From assembly GCF_006094435.1 (NCBI RefSeq), contig NZ_CP034783.1:3561001-3625000 (forward strand): a DNA stretch of 64,000 bases, in the 5' to 3' direction. Position 1 is the stretch's first letter, and the number at the start of each line of letters is the position of its first letter. Shown piece by piece: positions 36,525 to 45,009 of the stretch. The position numbers were made by a program, and so were the translations under genes. The notes below the pieces were generated by a model. The model ran no database searches. It was given only the letters and a program-made list of their open reading frames with translations, and was not told the DNA's origin. The DNA is from Pseudomonas sp. MPC6. GTDB taxonomy: Bacteria > Pseudomonadota > Gammaproteobacteria > Pseudomonadales > Pseudomonadaceae.

Positions 36525-37104
36525 AACGGTGCAACACCCTTTCGGTCTCTGCCAGCAATCCCTCGACATCATGGTGTAGATTGGCGTCGTATTCGATCTG
36601 CCCGATACTGAAGCGGATGTCATAACCGCGGTGCACCGTGGCATTGCGCTCGTCGAGCATCTCTTCGAGGCGTGCCTTGATCGGAGCGATGTCCACCCAG
36701 CCCGAGCCGGTCAACAACGCGACAAATTCATCGTCACCAAGCCGACCAATCACGTCGTTTTCGCGAAACGCGATGCGCAGCACGTCCGCGAAGGTTTTCA
36801 GGGCGTCGTCACCCTCGGCACGGCCATACAGATAATTGATGTGTTTGAAGTCATCGAGATCGAAAAACAGCAGGGTCGCTGGACTGCCCAACTGTTGGCA
36901 GGCGTCCAGTCCCAGTTGGGCAAGCGCCGTGAAACCGTGACGATTGGAGAGTAGCGTCAGCTCATCCATGCTCGACATTTGCAAGCCCATCAGTTCCTGC
37001 TCGGCCTTGCGGGCCAGGTCGCGCAACAATTCGCGCTCCTGCAGAGGAGTACGCAGAGGTTCTGCGCAAGCACTGTGTTTGACCGGTTTGCCTGGGATCA
37101 GCAT
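36523..37104 (-). CDS. GGDEF-domain protein with altered signature (possible diguanylate cyclase)
   Basis: A 193-residue soluble protein made of a short coiled-coil lead (~20-45, RELLRDLARKAEQELMGLQ) and one GGDEF domain. The start DELTLLSNRHGF and the metal and phosphate block FFDLDDFKHINYLYGRAEGD are intact. The signature reads RLGDDEF (121-127), with Asp in place of the second Gly of GGDEF, a position that normally holds the substrate loop. Activity is therefore uncertain. It might bind c-di-GMP or GTP without synthesis. There is no sensor domain. GGAG precedes the ATG at 37104. The stop codon sits in the last unit of the ACCT repeat. Confidence 0.85.
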   Translation of the reverse strand: MLIPGKPVKHSACAEPLRTPLQERELLRDLARKAEQELMGLQMSSMDELTLLSNRHGFTALAQLGLDACQQLGSPATLLFFDLDDFKHINYLYGRAEGDDALKTFADVLRIAFRENDVIGRLGDDEFVALLTGSGWVDIAPIKARLEEMLDERNATVHRGYDIRFSIGQIEYDANLHHDVEGLLAETERVLHR

Positions 37105-37178
37105 TACTCACTCCATCGGCGGGTATGTTCTTTAGAGTCGTCCATACCCGGTTTGACTCCCTGTTAACGGACCACCGG

Positions 37179-37757
37179 TCAACCGCCCTCGATCGGACAG
37201 GGCCCTCCCGCGTCCGCCCATTGCTTGAACCGGCTGACAAAAATGTCGTGCGGCACCGGCACCGGCGCGCGCCCCACACCCGGATTCCAGCCCCAGAGCA
37301 CCAGTTTGTCCTCACTGACATGCTTGATCAACGCGGCGAAATCACGATCGCCATTGCTCGAGCGGTCCTTGATCATGGCGCACAACTTGTCCGCCGGCAG
37401 GCCGATCCAGGCCATTTTGTGCGCCGCCGGGGGCAGGCTCCAGTGCGGGGCTCCGGGCGGCATGCCAGGGCCATAGCTGGCTGGCGGATTGCGTTCGGCA
37501 TGACAGGTGGTACAGGGCAAACCGGCAGCGCCTTTGCCATCCATGCCCCGCACCACATCCATCGAGTGGGGAAGGCCGGCGTCGAACTGCAACGGTGAAT
37601 CACCGGGGATATGGCAGTTCTGGCAGCGCGGGCTCTGGAAGACCTTTTGCACGGTATCGAATGCCTTCACGGCCTCCTTTTCATCAGCAAGCACGTGCTC
37701 CGCGTAAGCGACCAGACCAATCAATACCATCGCGCCCAGCAGCAGGTGTCGTTTCAT
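37179..37757 (-). CDS. Periplasmic dihaem cytochrome c associated with a molybdenum hydroxylase
   Basis: A 192-residue exported protein with a signal peptide (LLLGAMVLIGLVAYAEHVLA) and two haem-attachment motifs, CQNCH (45-49) and CTTCH (82-86). It starts one base after the stop of the molybdopterin subunit and belongs to the same operon. The likely role is to accept electrons from the 2Fe-2S subunit and pass them to the respiratory chain. Conserved Met and His residues in the middle (GPGMPPGAPHW, AHKMAW) could be axial ligands. It is not a plain class I cytochrome by length. Confidence 0.85.
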   Translation of the reverse strand: MKRHLLLGAMVLIGLVAYAEHVLADEKEAVKAFDTVQKVFQSPRCQNCHIPGDSPLQFDAGLPHSMDVVRGMDGKGAAGLPCTTCHAERNPPASYGPGMPPGAPHWSLPPAAHKMAWIGLPADKLCAMIKDRSSNGDRDFAALIKHVSEDKLVLWGWNPGVGRAPVPVPHDIFVSRFKQWADAGGPCPIEGG

Positions 37758-37758
37758 C

Positions 37759-39927
37759 TCACACCCCCGCCAGTTGCAGCGGCAGCTCGCGCAGGCGCTG
37801 CCCGGTCAGGGCGAACACCGCATTGGCCACCGCCGGCGCCGTGGGCGGTACGCCGGCTTCGCCGATACCGCCGGGTTTCTCGCTACTGGGCACGATATGC
37901 ACTTCGACCAGCGGCATTTCATTGAGCCGCAGCACCTGATAATCGTGATAATTGGACTGCTCTACCTTCCCGTCCTTGAACGTCAGTTTGCTGTGCAAGG
38001 TAAATCCGAGGCCGAACGTAATTGCCGACTCCATTTGCGCGGCGATGCTCATCGGGTTGACCGCAATGCCGCAATCCACCGCGCACACCACCCGATGCAC
38101 GCGGATCGCCAGGTTGTCCTGGGACACTTCGGCGACTTGGGCAACGTAACTGCCGAACGACTCATGCACCGCGACACCCAAGACGTGGCCGTCCGGCAAA
38201 GGGGCCTTCCAGCCGGCTTTCTCGACGGCCAGGTTCAGCACGCCCAGATGCCGTGGATGATCCTTGAGCAGGGTTCGTCGGTAGTCGACCGGGTCCTTGC
38301 CGGCCGCCTCGGCCAGTTCGTCGATCAGCGACTCCATCACGAACGCGGTATGGGTGTGCCCGACCGAACGCAGCCAGAGCACGCTGATCCCGGTTTTCGG
38401 CGAATGCAGGTCAACCTGGTGATGGGCCAGCCCCGTGAGGTAAGGACTGTCGGCAACCCCTTCGACAGACGTCTTGTCGATGCCATCCTTGACCATGGTC
38501 GCCTCCAACGAGGTGCCGGCCATGATCGACTGCCCGACCATGACATGTTTCCAGGCGATGGGCAGGCCCGCGGCATCCAGGCCGATGCGTGCGTGATGCA
38601 GGAACGCCGAGCGGTAATAACCTCCGCGGATATCATCCTCGCGCGACCAGACGGTTTTCACCGGTTCCCCCGCGGCCTTGGCGACTTCCACGGCTTCAGC
38701 GACAAAATCCGAGGTGGGATTGGCCCGGCGACCAAACCCGCCGCCCAAAAACTGGGTATGAATCTCCACCTGTTCCGGTTTGAGCCCGGTGATTTTCCCC
38801 GCGATCATTTGATCCAGAGTCTGAAACTGGGTGCCGGTCCAGATCTCGCATTTGTTCCGGGTTATTTTGACGGTGCAATTAAGAGGCTCCATTGGCGCGT
38901 GGGCCAGGTAGGGCACGCTGTATTCGACATCGACTGTTTTCACCGCCTTGCCCATGGTGCCGTCGGTGTCGCCGGCCTTGCTGGCTGAAAGACCGGGGGT
39001 GGTCGCGAGTTTGCGGAAGTTTTCCAGCAATGCCTGACTGTCGAGCCCGGTATTCGGCCCCAGGTCCCAGTCGATCTTCAACGCATCGCGCCCCAGCTTC
39101 GCCGCCCAATAGTGATCGGCAATCACCGCGACGCCCGTGGGCACCTGCAACACCTTATGCACGCCCGGAATCGCCAGCGCTTCGGCGCCTTCGAAGGACT
39201 TGACGCTGCCACCGAACACCGGTGAACGGGCGACCATGGCGGTCATCAGGCCATCGAATTGCACGTCGATGCCGAATTTGGCCCGGCCGGTGATTTTCTC
39301 CGGGGTGTCCAGGCGCTTGGTGGGCTTGCCGATGAGCGTCCAGTCCTTGGCCTCCTTGAACTTGATCGAAGCCGGATCCGGCAGGGGCAGCTTGCCGGCA
39401 TCATCGGCCAGTTCGCCGTAGGTGGCGCGCCGGTCACCGGCAATCACCACGCCCGCTTCGGTGCGAATCCCGGAAGGCGCAACATTGAAGCGCTTGGCAG
39501 CCGCATCGATCAGCATCAACCGCGCCGTGGCGCCGGCCTGGCGGTAACGATCGAACTCCATCCAGGTCGAGGTGGACCCGCCGGTAATCTGCATCCCGCC
39601 AAACGCGGCCAGGCCATAATCGGCGGCCGACGCGGGTGCATGCTCGACGCGGATTTTCGACCAGTCGGCCTCCAGTTCTTCGGCGATCAACATGGTCAGG
39701 CCGGTCCAGATGCCCTGGCCCATCTCCGAATGGCCGAGCAGCACGGTGACGCTGTCGTCATTGCCGATCCGCAAAAAGGCGTTGGGGGCGAAGACCTTGC
39801 CTTGATTCTCGGCGCCGCTGGCAAAACGATGGGCACCGGGGATGACAAACGCCACCACCAGACCGCCACCCAGCCATGCGCTGCCCTGGAGAAAACCGCG
39901 GCGCGATAACGGTTTGATGCTGTTCAT
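37759..39927 (-). CDS. Xanthine dehydrogenase family molybdopterin subunit (IorB-like), Tat-exported
   Basis: A 722-residue molybdenum hydroxylase large subunit. SRRGFLQGSAWLGGGLVVAFVIPGAH is a twin-arginine signal, so the folded enzyme is exported to the periplasm. Cofactor-binding blocks include LGHSEMGQGIWTGL, GGGFGRRANPTSDFVAEA and GGIGEAGVPPTAPAVANAVF, the last with the catalytic Glu near the C-terminus. This is the isoquinoline 1-oxidoreductase/aldehyde oxidoreductase branch that works with a small 2Fe-2S subunit instead of an FAD subunit. Members oxidise aldehydes or N-heterocycles. The true substrate cannot be named. It lies 25 bases after the iron-sulfur gene. Confidence 0.9.
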   Translation of the reverse strand: MNSIKPLSRRGFLQGSAWLGGGLVVAFVIPGAHRFASGAENQGKVFAPNAFLRIGNDDSVTVLLGHSEMGQGIWTGLTMLIAEELEADWSKIRVEHAPASAADYGLAAFGGMQITGGSTSTWMEFDRYRQAGATARLMLIDAAAKRFNVAPSGIRTEAGVVIAGDRRATYGELADDAGKLPLPDPASIKFKEAKDWTLIGKPTKRLDTPEKITGRAKFGIDVQFDGLMTAMVARSPVFGGSVKSFEGAEALAIPGVHKVLQVPTGVAVIADHYWAAKLGRDALKIDWDLGPNTGLDSQALLENFRKLATTPGLSASKAGDTDGTMGKAVKTVDVEYSVPYLAHAPMEPLNCTVKITRNKCEIWTGTQFQTLDQMIAGKITGLKPEQVEIHTQFLGGGFGRRANPTSDFVAEAVEVAKAAGEPVKTVWSREDDIRGGYYRSAFLHHARIGLDAAGLPIAWKHVMVGQSIMAGTSLEATMVKDGIDKTSVEGVADSPYLTGLAHHQVDLHSPKTGISVLWLRSVGHTHTAFVMESLIDELAEAAGKDPVDYRRTLLKDHPRHLGVLNLAVEKAGWKAPLPDGHVLGVAVHESFGSYVAQVAEVSQDNLAIRVHRVVCAVDCGIAVNPMSIAAQMESAITFGLGFTLHSKLTFKDGKVEQSNYHDYQVLRLNEMPLVEVHIVPSSEKPGGIGEAGVPPTAPAVANAVFALTGQRLRELPLQLAGV

Positions 39928-39952
39928 TGCTCAGGCTCCCGTCAACATGGCA

Positions 39953-40408
39953 TCAACCGATTTCGGCAGCGCGTTTGACCGCGGCACGGATCCTTGGGTA
40001 GGTGCCGCAGCGGCAAATGTTGCCGGAAAGCGCCTGATCGATGTCGCTGTCAGTGGGGTGGGGAATCTTCGCCAGCAAGGCGGCCGCCGACATGATCTGC
40101 CCCGACTGGCAGTAACCGCACTGGACCACGTCGAGTTCGGCCCAGGCTTGTTGCACCGGGTGCGAGCCGTCGGTGGACAGGCCTTCGATGGTGAGGATTT
40201 TCTGCCCGTGGGCCACGGCCGTGGCGGGCGTGACGCAGGAACGCAGCGGCGCACCGTCGACGTGCACGGTGCAGGCACCGCACTGGGCCATGCCGCAACC
40301 GAATTTGGTGCCGGTCAGGTGCGCGACATCGCGCAGGACCCAGAGCAGCGGCATGTCCGCCGGGACGTCCAGCGCCTGATCCTTGCCATTGATGTTAAGG
40401 GTCAGCAT
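39953..40408 (-). CDS. (2Fe-2S) ferredoxin-type subunit of molybdenum hydroxylase (IorA-like)
   Basis: A 151-residue subunit with two 2Fe-2S clusters. The plant-type cluster uses Cys38, Cys43, Cys46 and Cys58 ([22 protein letters not shown]). The second uses Cys97, Cys100, Cys132 and Cys134 ([10 protein letters not shown]...[12 protein letters not shown]). It has no signal of its own and should be carried out with the Tat-borne large subunit. GAGGAC precedes the ATG at 40408. The open frame extends to 40465 but that part is not family-like. It is the first gene of the three-gene operon and diverges from an AraC gene 241 bases away. Confidence 0.92.
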   Translation of the reverse strand: MLTLNINGKDQALDVPADMPLLWVLRDVAHLTGTKFGCGMAQCGACTVHVDGAPLRSCVTPATAVAHGQKILTIEGLSTDGSHPVQQAWAELDVVQCGYCQSGQIMSAAALLAKIPHPTDSDIDQALSGNICRCGTYPRIRAAVKRAAEIG

Positions 40409-40649
40409 GGCGAATGTCCTCAGACTCACGGTGTTCTGAAGGGGCTCTGTGCATGACGCCATCATGTGGGGGCGAGCCTCGGGTTATCCCTACAGCTAAG
40501 CGCAAATTTCCCTGTGGGACAGGTTCATCGACCACCGGTCACTTGATGGCCGTTTTTATGACGACCAGAGGCTGACTTGCTGCATTGCAGCGCGCCTTTG
40601 ACGGCGAGAGCTAATACACTGCGAAACCGATCCGTCGCGGACGTTGACC

Positions 40650-41483
40650 ATGAAACACACCGTTGCCAAAGACACAGGCAAGGCCCCGCGCTTCTGGCGT
40701 GATGACGCCCTGCCCTTCATCGAAGCCCGCTCCATCGTCGATGGGCGCGAGGTCTGCTACACCCGGCACGCCCATGAGCACTTTTCCATAGGGGCGATCA
40801 CCGCCGGGTGCAGTACCTATCTCCACGAGCAATCGGCATTCCAGGTCAGTGCCGGCACCGTCGTGCTGATGAATCCCGGCGATGTCCATGCCTGCAATCC
40901 CATTGATAATCAGCCCTGGTCGTACTTGATGTTGTACGTCGATACGCCGTGGCTCACCGATCTGCAGCACCAGCTCGGGTTCAGCCACGACCTCGCGTTT
41001 CGGCGGTTTTCCGTCACCCATGACCGCGACGCGCAGCTGTTTACTGGCCTGACGGGCTTGTACGACGTGTTGGTTGACGATCAGCAGGACGTGCTGCGCA
41101 AACACAGCACGGCGGTGGAGTTTTTCACCGAGGTACAGCTACTGCTCAACCCGGTCGATCCACCGCTGCGCGAGCCCAATTTCAAACTGGAGCGGGCGGC
41201 TGACTACATCCGCGACAACTGCACGCAAATGCTCAAGCTCGAAGACATTTGCGCGGCCGCCAAGCTGTCGCCGTCTTATCTGATCCGTGCATTCAAGCAG
41301 CATTACGGCATGACGCCCCATGCGTTTCTGGTCAACCGGCGCATCCAGTTCGCCCGGGATCGACTGCGCAGCGGCAAGCTGATCGCCGATGTCGCGCTGG
41401 AAGCGGGGTTTGCCGACCAGGCGCATTTTCAACGGGCGTTCAAACAACACCTGGCGGCGACACCGGGGCAGTATCGCGGCTGA
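40650..41483 (+). CDS. AraC family transcriptional regulator
   Basis: A 277-residue regulator. The N-terminal cupin-like domain (~20-110) contains RHAHEHFSIGAITAGCSTYLH and VVLMNPGDVHACNP, typical of small-ligand-sensing AraC_binding domains. The C-terminal pair of helix-turn-helix motifs (~178-277) is complete (LEDICAAAKLSPSYLIRAFKQHYGMTPHAFLVNRRI; IADVALEAGFADQAHFQRAFKQHL). ATG at 40650 is chosen over a TTG two codons earlier. It faces away from the molybdenum hydroxylase operon and is its most likely regulator, though LysE-type exporters also lie near and such regulators often control those. Confidence 0.88.
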   Translation: MKHTVAKDTGKAPRFWRDDALPFIEARSIVDGREVCYTRHAHEHFSIGAITAGCSTYLHEQSAFQVSAGTVVLMNPGDVHACNPIDNQPWSYLMLYVDTPWLTDLQHQLGFSHDLAFRRFSVTHDRDAQLFTGLTGLYDVLVDDQQDVLRKHSTAVEFFTEVQLLLNPVDPPLREPNFKLERAADYIRDNCTQMLKLEDICAAAKLSPSYLIRAFKQHYGMTPHAFLVNRRIQFARDRLRSGKLIADVALEAGFADQAHFQRAFKQHLAATPGQYRG

Positions 41484-41496
41484 AACCAGCACGATC

Positions 41497-41532
41497 CTCT
41501 GTGGCGAGGGAGCAAGCTCCCTCGCCACAGAG
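41497..41532. repeat. REP-like perfect hairpin between convergent genes
   Basis: CTCTGTGGCGAGGGAGC and GCTCCCTCGCCACAGAG form a near-continuous 17-base stem with a tiny loop, between the stops of the AraC gene and a LysE gene. It may work as a shared terminator although it lacks a T-tail. Confidence 0.8.
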
Positions 41533-41539
41533 ATCTGCG

Positions 41540-42136
41540 TTAATACGCCTGAGGCAACACCAGGTAAATGGCACTCACCGCCAGCAACAACGCCATGCTC
41601 CGGTTGAACAAGCGCATACCCGCCGGGTTGTGCAAATAGCCGCGCAAAAAGGTCCCGGCATAAGCCCAGCAGCCGACGGACACATAGCAGATCACCAGGT
41701 ACACCGCGGCAAACTGCCAGACCAGCCGCGCCTCGCCATCGGCGACAAACGCGCCCATGCCGGCCACGCAAGCCAGCCAGGCTTTCGGGTTGAGCCACTG
41801 CATGACAGCGCCGTAGAGCATCGACGGTGCCCGGCCCGGCGCCTTCGCTTCGAGATGGCCCTTGTCGGCGGCGAGCTTGAAGGCCATGTACAACAGGAAC
41901 GTCACACCGGCACATTGCACCACCTGCGTCAACGCTGGCCAAAGCAGCAACAGCTCATGCAAGCCCAATCCCATCAGAACCAGCAGCAATACAAAGCCCA
42001 GCGTCGCACCGGCCACATGCCGCTGACTGGCCCGGAAGCCGAAACGCGCCCCCGAACTCAACGCCACGATATTCACCGGCCCCGGCGTGATCGACGCTAC
42101 GAGGGCAAACGCCGCCATGGACATAATCAGACTCAT
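41540..42136 (-). CDS. LysE family amino-acid exporter
   Basis: A 198-residue inner-membrane protein with about six helices and the LysE/RhtB start SMAAFALVASITPGPVNIVALSSGARFGF plus the mid-protein QWLNPKAWLACVAG. It probably exports an amino acid or derivative. The ATG at 42136 has AAAGG upstream. A much longer open frame reaching 42394 is only spurious extension. It is divergent from a second LysE-family gene at 42306. Confidence 0.88.
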   Translation of the reverse strand: MSLIMSMAAFALVASITPGPVNIVALSSGARFGFRASQRHVAGATLGFVLLLVLMGLGLHELLLLWPALTQVVQCAGVTFLLYMAFKLAADKGHLEAKAPGRAPSMLYGAVMQWLNPKAWLACVAGMGAFVADGEARLVWQFAAVYLVICYVSVGCWAYAGTFLRGYLHNPAGMRLFNRSMALLLAVSAIYLVLPQAY

Positions 42137-42305
42137 CGCACCTTTCTTCCATTCAGTTGAACCAGGCCCCAAGGTAGAGAGCGGCTCGATGGCTGTATTG
42201 AACAAAACACCCCTCACCTGTACCGCGATTGACGCGCACCACTGTACGGGTCGAGCCACGCTGCACCTATGGTAAAAATACCGCTCTCGCTTCAGGAGCC
42301 CCGTC

Positions 42306-42926
42306 ATGGACCTCGCCACCCTCTCCCTCTTCCTCCCCGCCTGCTTCGCCCTGAACATGGCGCCAGGCCCGAACAACCTGTTGTCGGTCAGCAATTCGAC
42401 TCGCTACGGCTACCGCACCGCGTGTGTCGCCGGCATCGGCCGGCTGCTGGCGTTTGCCGGGATGATCGCCCTCGCGTCGGCGGGGCTGGCGGTGGTGCTG
42501 CAAACCTCGGAGCTGCTGTTCTACGGGATCAAGATCGTCGGCGCGGCCTATCTGTTCTATCTCGCCTGGCAGTTGTGGCGCGCCGATCCCGGGACGCAAG
42601 ACACTGTTGCGGGAGCGCCGGTGGGCACGCTGAGATTGGCGCGCCAGGAATTTCTGGTGGCGGCCGGCAATCCGAAAGCGATCCTGATCTTCACCGCATT
42701 CCTGCCACAGTTCGTTGACCCGGCCCGGGCAATCACCCCGCAATTTGCGCTGTTGGGCGCGTTGTTCCTGATGCTGGAATGGATTGCGATCGGCGCCTAC
42801 GCCTACATGGGCCTGCACATGCGCCGCTGGTTTGCCCAGCCTCGGGGCAAGCGGCTATTCAACCGTTGCTGTGCGGGGTTGTTGTCGGCGGCGGCTTCGG
42901 TGTTGCTGATGGCCCGCCGGACCTGA
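42306..42926 (+). CDS. LysE family amino-acid exporter
   Basis: A 206-residue inner-membrane protein of the same superfamily. LPACFALNMAPGPNNLLSVSNSTRYGYRTACVAGIGR is the LysE N-terminal block and EFLVAAGNPKAILIFTAFLPQFVDP the central motif. The two neighbours share the fold but are not recent duplicates by eye. CAGGAG precedes the ATG. Substrate unknown. Confidence 0.88.
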   Translation: MDLATLSLFLPACFALNMAPGPNNLLSVSNSTRYGYRTACVAGIGRLLAFAGMIALASAGLAVVLQTSELLFYGIKIVGAAYLFYLAWQLWRADPGTQDTVAGAPVGTLRLARQEFLVAAGNPKAILIFTAFLPQFVDPARAITPQFALLGALFLMLEWIAIGAYAYMGLHMRRWFAQPRGKRLFNRCCAGLLSAAASVLLMARRT

Positions 42927-42942
42927 ACTGCCCGGCTCCAAT

Positions 42943-43037
42943 TGTGGAAGCGAGCCTGCTCGCGAAGAGGCCATTACATTCAACATCAATGTTGACTGCG
43001 ACACCGCTTTCGCCGGCAAGACTGTCTCGCTCCCACA
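42943..43037. repeat. Degenerate REP doublet
   Basis: TGTGGAAGCGAGCCTGCTCGCGAAGAGG and the facing CGCTTTCGCCGGCAAGACTG...CTCGCTCCCACA keep the REP layout with several mismatches and a small insertion. Confidence 0.7.
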
Positions 43038-43105
43038 CTGGATCTATGGAATTCTCTGTCGATTTTCCGGTGGAGGTACCGGTCGGCGCGTCTTATGCTC
43101 AACCC

Positions 43106-44188
43106 ATGAACTTACAAAACACTTTGCTGCCGCCCCACGCCGAGATGGTTCGCGCCATGCTCGAACGAGACACCGCCTACGAGGGGGTGTTCTTTACCGC
43201 GGTCAAGACCACCGGCATCTTCTGTCGCCCCGGTTGCACCGCGCGCAAGCCCAAGCCGGAGAACGTCGAGTTCTTTGCCCATGCCGATGAATGCCTGTCG
43301 GCCGGCTACCGCGCCTGCCTGCGCTGCAAACCACTGGACGCGGCGGCTATCGCTCCGGACTGGGTGCAAAAGCTGCTCGCGGCGGTGGACGCCGATCCCG
43401 ACCTGCGCTGGAGCGATGCGCAGTTGCTCGCAGAAGGCATCGAGCCACTGAAACTGCGGCGCTGGTTCAAGCAGCATTTCGGCATGACCTTCCACGCCTG
43501 GCTGCGCACCCGCCGCCTCGGCATGGCCTTGGGCGGGATCAAGCAGGGCGACTCCATCGATCACGCGGCGTTCGACTCAGGCTACGAATCACTGAGCGGT
43601 TTCCGCGATGCCTTTCAAAAGTCCTTCCACATCACACCGGGCCGTGCCACCAACAGCGAGCCGCTACTGTTCACTCGCCTGACCACGCCCCTGGGGCCGA
43701 TGATCGCCATGGCTGAACGCCGGGGGCTGGTGTTGCTGGAGTTTCTCGACCGGCCGGCTCTGACCCGGGAAGTCGAAGAATTGCAGCAGCGCTACGGCTA
43801 TGCCGTGGCGCCTGGGCACAATAGCCATTTACGCCAGATCGAAGCGGAACTGGCAGCGTATTTCGCCGGCAAACTGACCGGGTTCAACGTGCCGCTGCAC
43901 CTGCCAGGCAGCGAATTCGCCCGCCAGGTGTGGGCCGAACTGGCGAAGATTCCCTACGGCCAGACCAGCACCTATGGCACCATCGCCGCGCAACTGGGCA
44001 AGCCTGGGGCGAGCCGCGCCGTGGGCCTGGCGAACGGGCACAACCGCCTTGCGATTGTCTTGCCCTGCCACCGGGTAATCGGTGCAGACGGCTCGCTGAC
44101 CGGCTACGGTGGAGGACAACCGCGCAAGGCGTTTCTGCTCAGGCTGGAACAAACCGCGGTGCAGCTTACCGAACACCTTACGTTCTGA
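43106..44188 (+). CDS. ada: Ada: DNA alkylation-damage methyltransferase and transcriptional regulator
   Basis: A 360-residue three-part protein. Residues ~10-80 are the zinc-binding Ada domain, with ligand and acceptor Cys40, Cys44, Cys71 and Cys74 (FCRPGC...CLRC) that takes methyl groups from phosphotriesters. Residues ~85-185 are an AraC-type DNA-binding region. Residues ~200-355 are an O6-methylguanine methyltransferase with the PCHRV active site. Methylated Ada should activate its own gene and the AlkA-like glycosylase just downstream. ATG at 43106 gives the natural length (E. coli Ada has 354 residues). The frame is open far upstream without support. Confidence 0.95.
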   Translation: MNLQNTLLPPHAEMVRAMLERDTAYEGVFFTAVKTTGIFCRPGCTARKPKPENVEFFAHADECLSAGYRACLRCKPLDAAAIAPDWVQKLLAAVDADPDLRWSDAQLLAEGIEPLKLRRWFKQHFGMTFHAWLRTRRLGMALGGIKQGDSIDHAAFDSGYESLSGFRDAFQKSFHITPGRATNSEPLLFTRLTTPLGPMIAMAERRGLVLLEFLDRPALTREVEELQQRYGYAVAPGHNSHLRQIEAELAAYFAGKLTGFNVPLHLPGSEFARQVWAELAKIPYGQTSTYGTIAAQLGKPGASRAVGLANGHNRLAIVLPCHRVIGADGSLTGYGGGQPRKAFLLRLEQTAVQLTEHLTF

Positions 44189-44233
44189 TCCACGCCGCTG
44201 ATGATCATCATCACGAAGGACAACCCGACTTCC

Positions 44234-44851
44234 ATGCCCGATCCGTACCTGCCCGCCACCGAGTTTATGGCATCCATCGACGACGACTGGCGCCGCCACA
44301 TCGCCGCCATCGGCCCCTGCCTGCATCAGCCCCATGCGGCTCGCGATCCTTATGAATCGCTGGTGCGGGCGATTGCCTACCAGCAACTGCACGCCCGGGC
44401 CGGAGACGCGATAGTAGGAAGGTTGCTGGCGTTGTTTCCAGGGGGGGCATTCCCCAGGCCTGAACAGATTGTCGCGACGGACTTCGAGCAGATGCGCAGT
44501 TGCGGGTTCTCCGCCAGCAAGATCGCGACCATTCAAGGGATTGCTCAAGCGACCTTGGATGGCGTGGTACCTGATTTCGCCACGGCGCTGGCCATGGATG
44601 ACGAGGCGTTGATCGAACGCTTGATCACTCTGCGCGGGGTCGGGCGTTGGACGGTGGAAATGTTGCTGATCTATAGCCTGGAACGCCCGGATATTTTGCC
44701 GGCCGATGACTTTGGCGTGCGTGAGGGTTATCGGCGGCTCAAGGGGCTGGAGGTGCAGCCGACGCGCAAGCAGATGATTGAGATCGGGCTGGCTTGGAGT
44801 CCTTGTCGGACGGTGGCTTCCTGGTATTTGTGGCGGGTGCCCGGCCGGTAG
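44234..44851 (+). CDS. DNA-3-methyladenine glycosylase II (AlkA-like, HhH-GPD)
   Basis: A ~205-residue base excision glycosylase. The helix-hairpin-helix is LRGVGRWTVEMLLIYSL and the catalytic Asp follows in LPADDFGVREGYRRL, the HhH-GPD layout. It lacks the N-terminal TBP-like domain of 282-residue E. coli AlkA and so resembles the short AlkA/Mag type. It starts 45 bases after ada, fitting co-expression. Start choice: ATG 44234 has GAAGGA upstream at a rather long distance. ATG 44201 is in frame without a ribosome site. The function is the excision of alkylated purines. Confidence 0.88.
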   Translation: MPDPYLPATEFMASIDDDWRRHIAAIGPCLHQPHAARDPYESLVRAIAYQQLHARAGDAIVGRLLALFPGGAFPRPEQIVATDFEQMRSCGFSASKIATIQGIAQATLDGVVPDFATALAMDDEALIERLITLRGVGRWTVEMLLIYSLERPDILPADDFGVREGYRRLKGLEVQPTRKQMIEIGLAWSPCRTVASWYLWRVPGR

Positions 44852-44865
44852 ACCGCGTTACCCTT

Positions 44866-44945
44866 CTTCGCGGGCAAGCCCGCTCCCACAAGGGATCTTT
44901 GAACACCCACGATCCCCTGTGGGAGCGAGCCTGCCCGCGAAGAGG
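44866..44945. repeat. REP doublet
   Basis: CTTCGCGGGCAAGCCCGCTCCCACAAGG and the inverted TGTGGGAGCGAGCCTGCCCGCGAAGAGG lie between the glycosylase and the GFA gene. Confidence 0.9.
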
Positions 44946-45009
44946 CCGGCACATTCACCACAAACCGCTAGGCTGTCTTGGGTAAGCCAAAGACCCGCCG
45001 GAGGTTCCC

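Noticed and set aside
40409..40649. Possible sigma-54 promoter between the molybdenum hydroxylase operon and the AraC gene
   Set aside because: No GG-N10-GC pair with the right flanks could be found on either strand. The region must hold the promoters, but I cannot place them.
42137..42394. N-terminal extension of the leftward LysE gene
   Set aside because: The added residues are not membrane-like and overlap the divergent LysE gene. The ATG at 42136 has a ribosome site and the family start.
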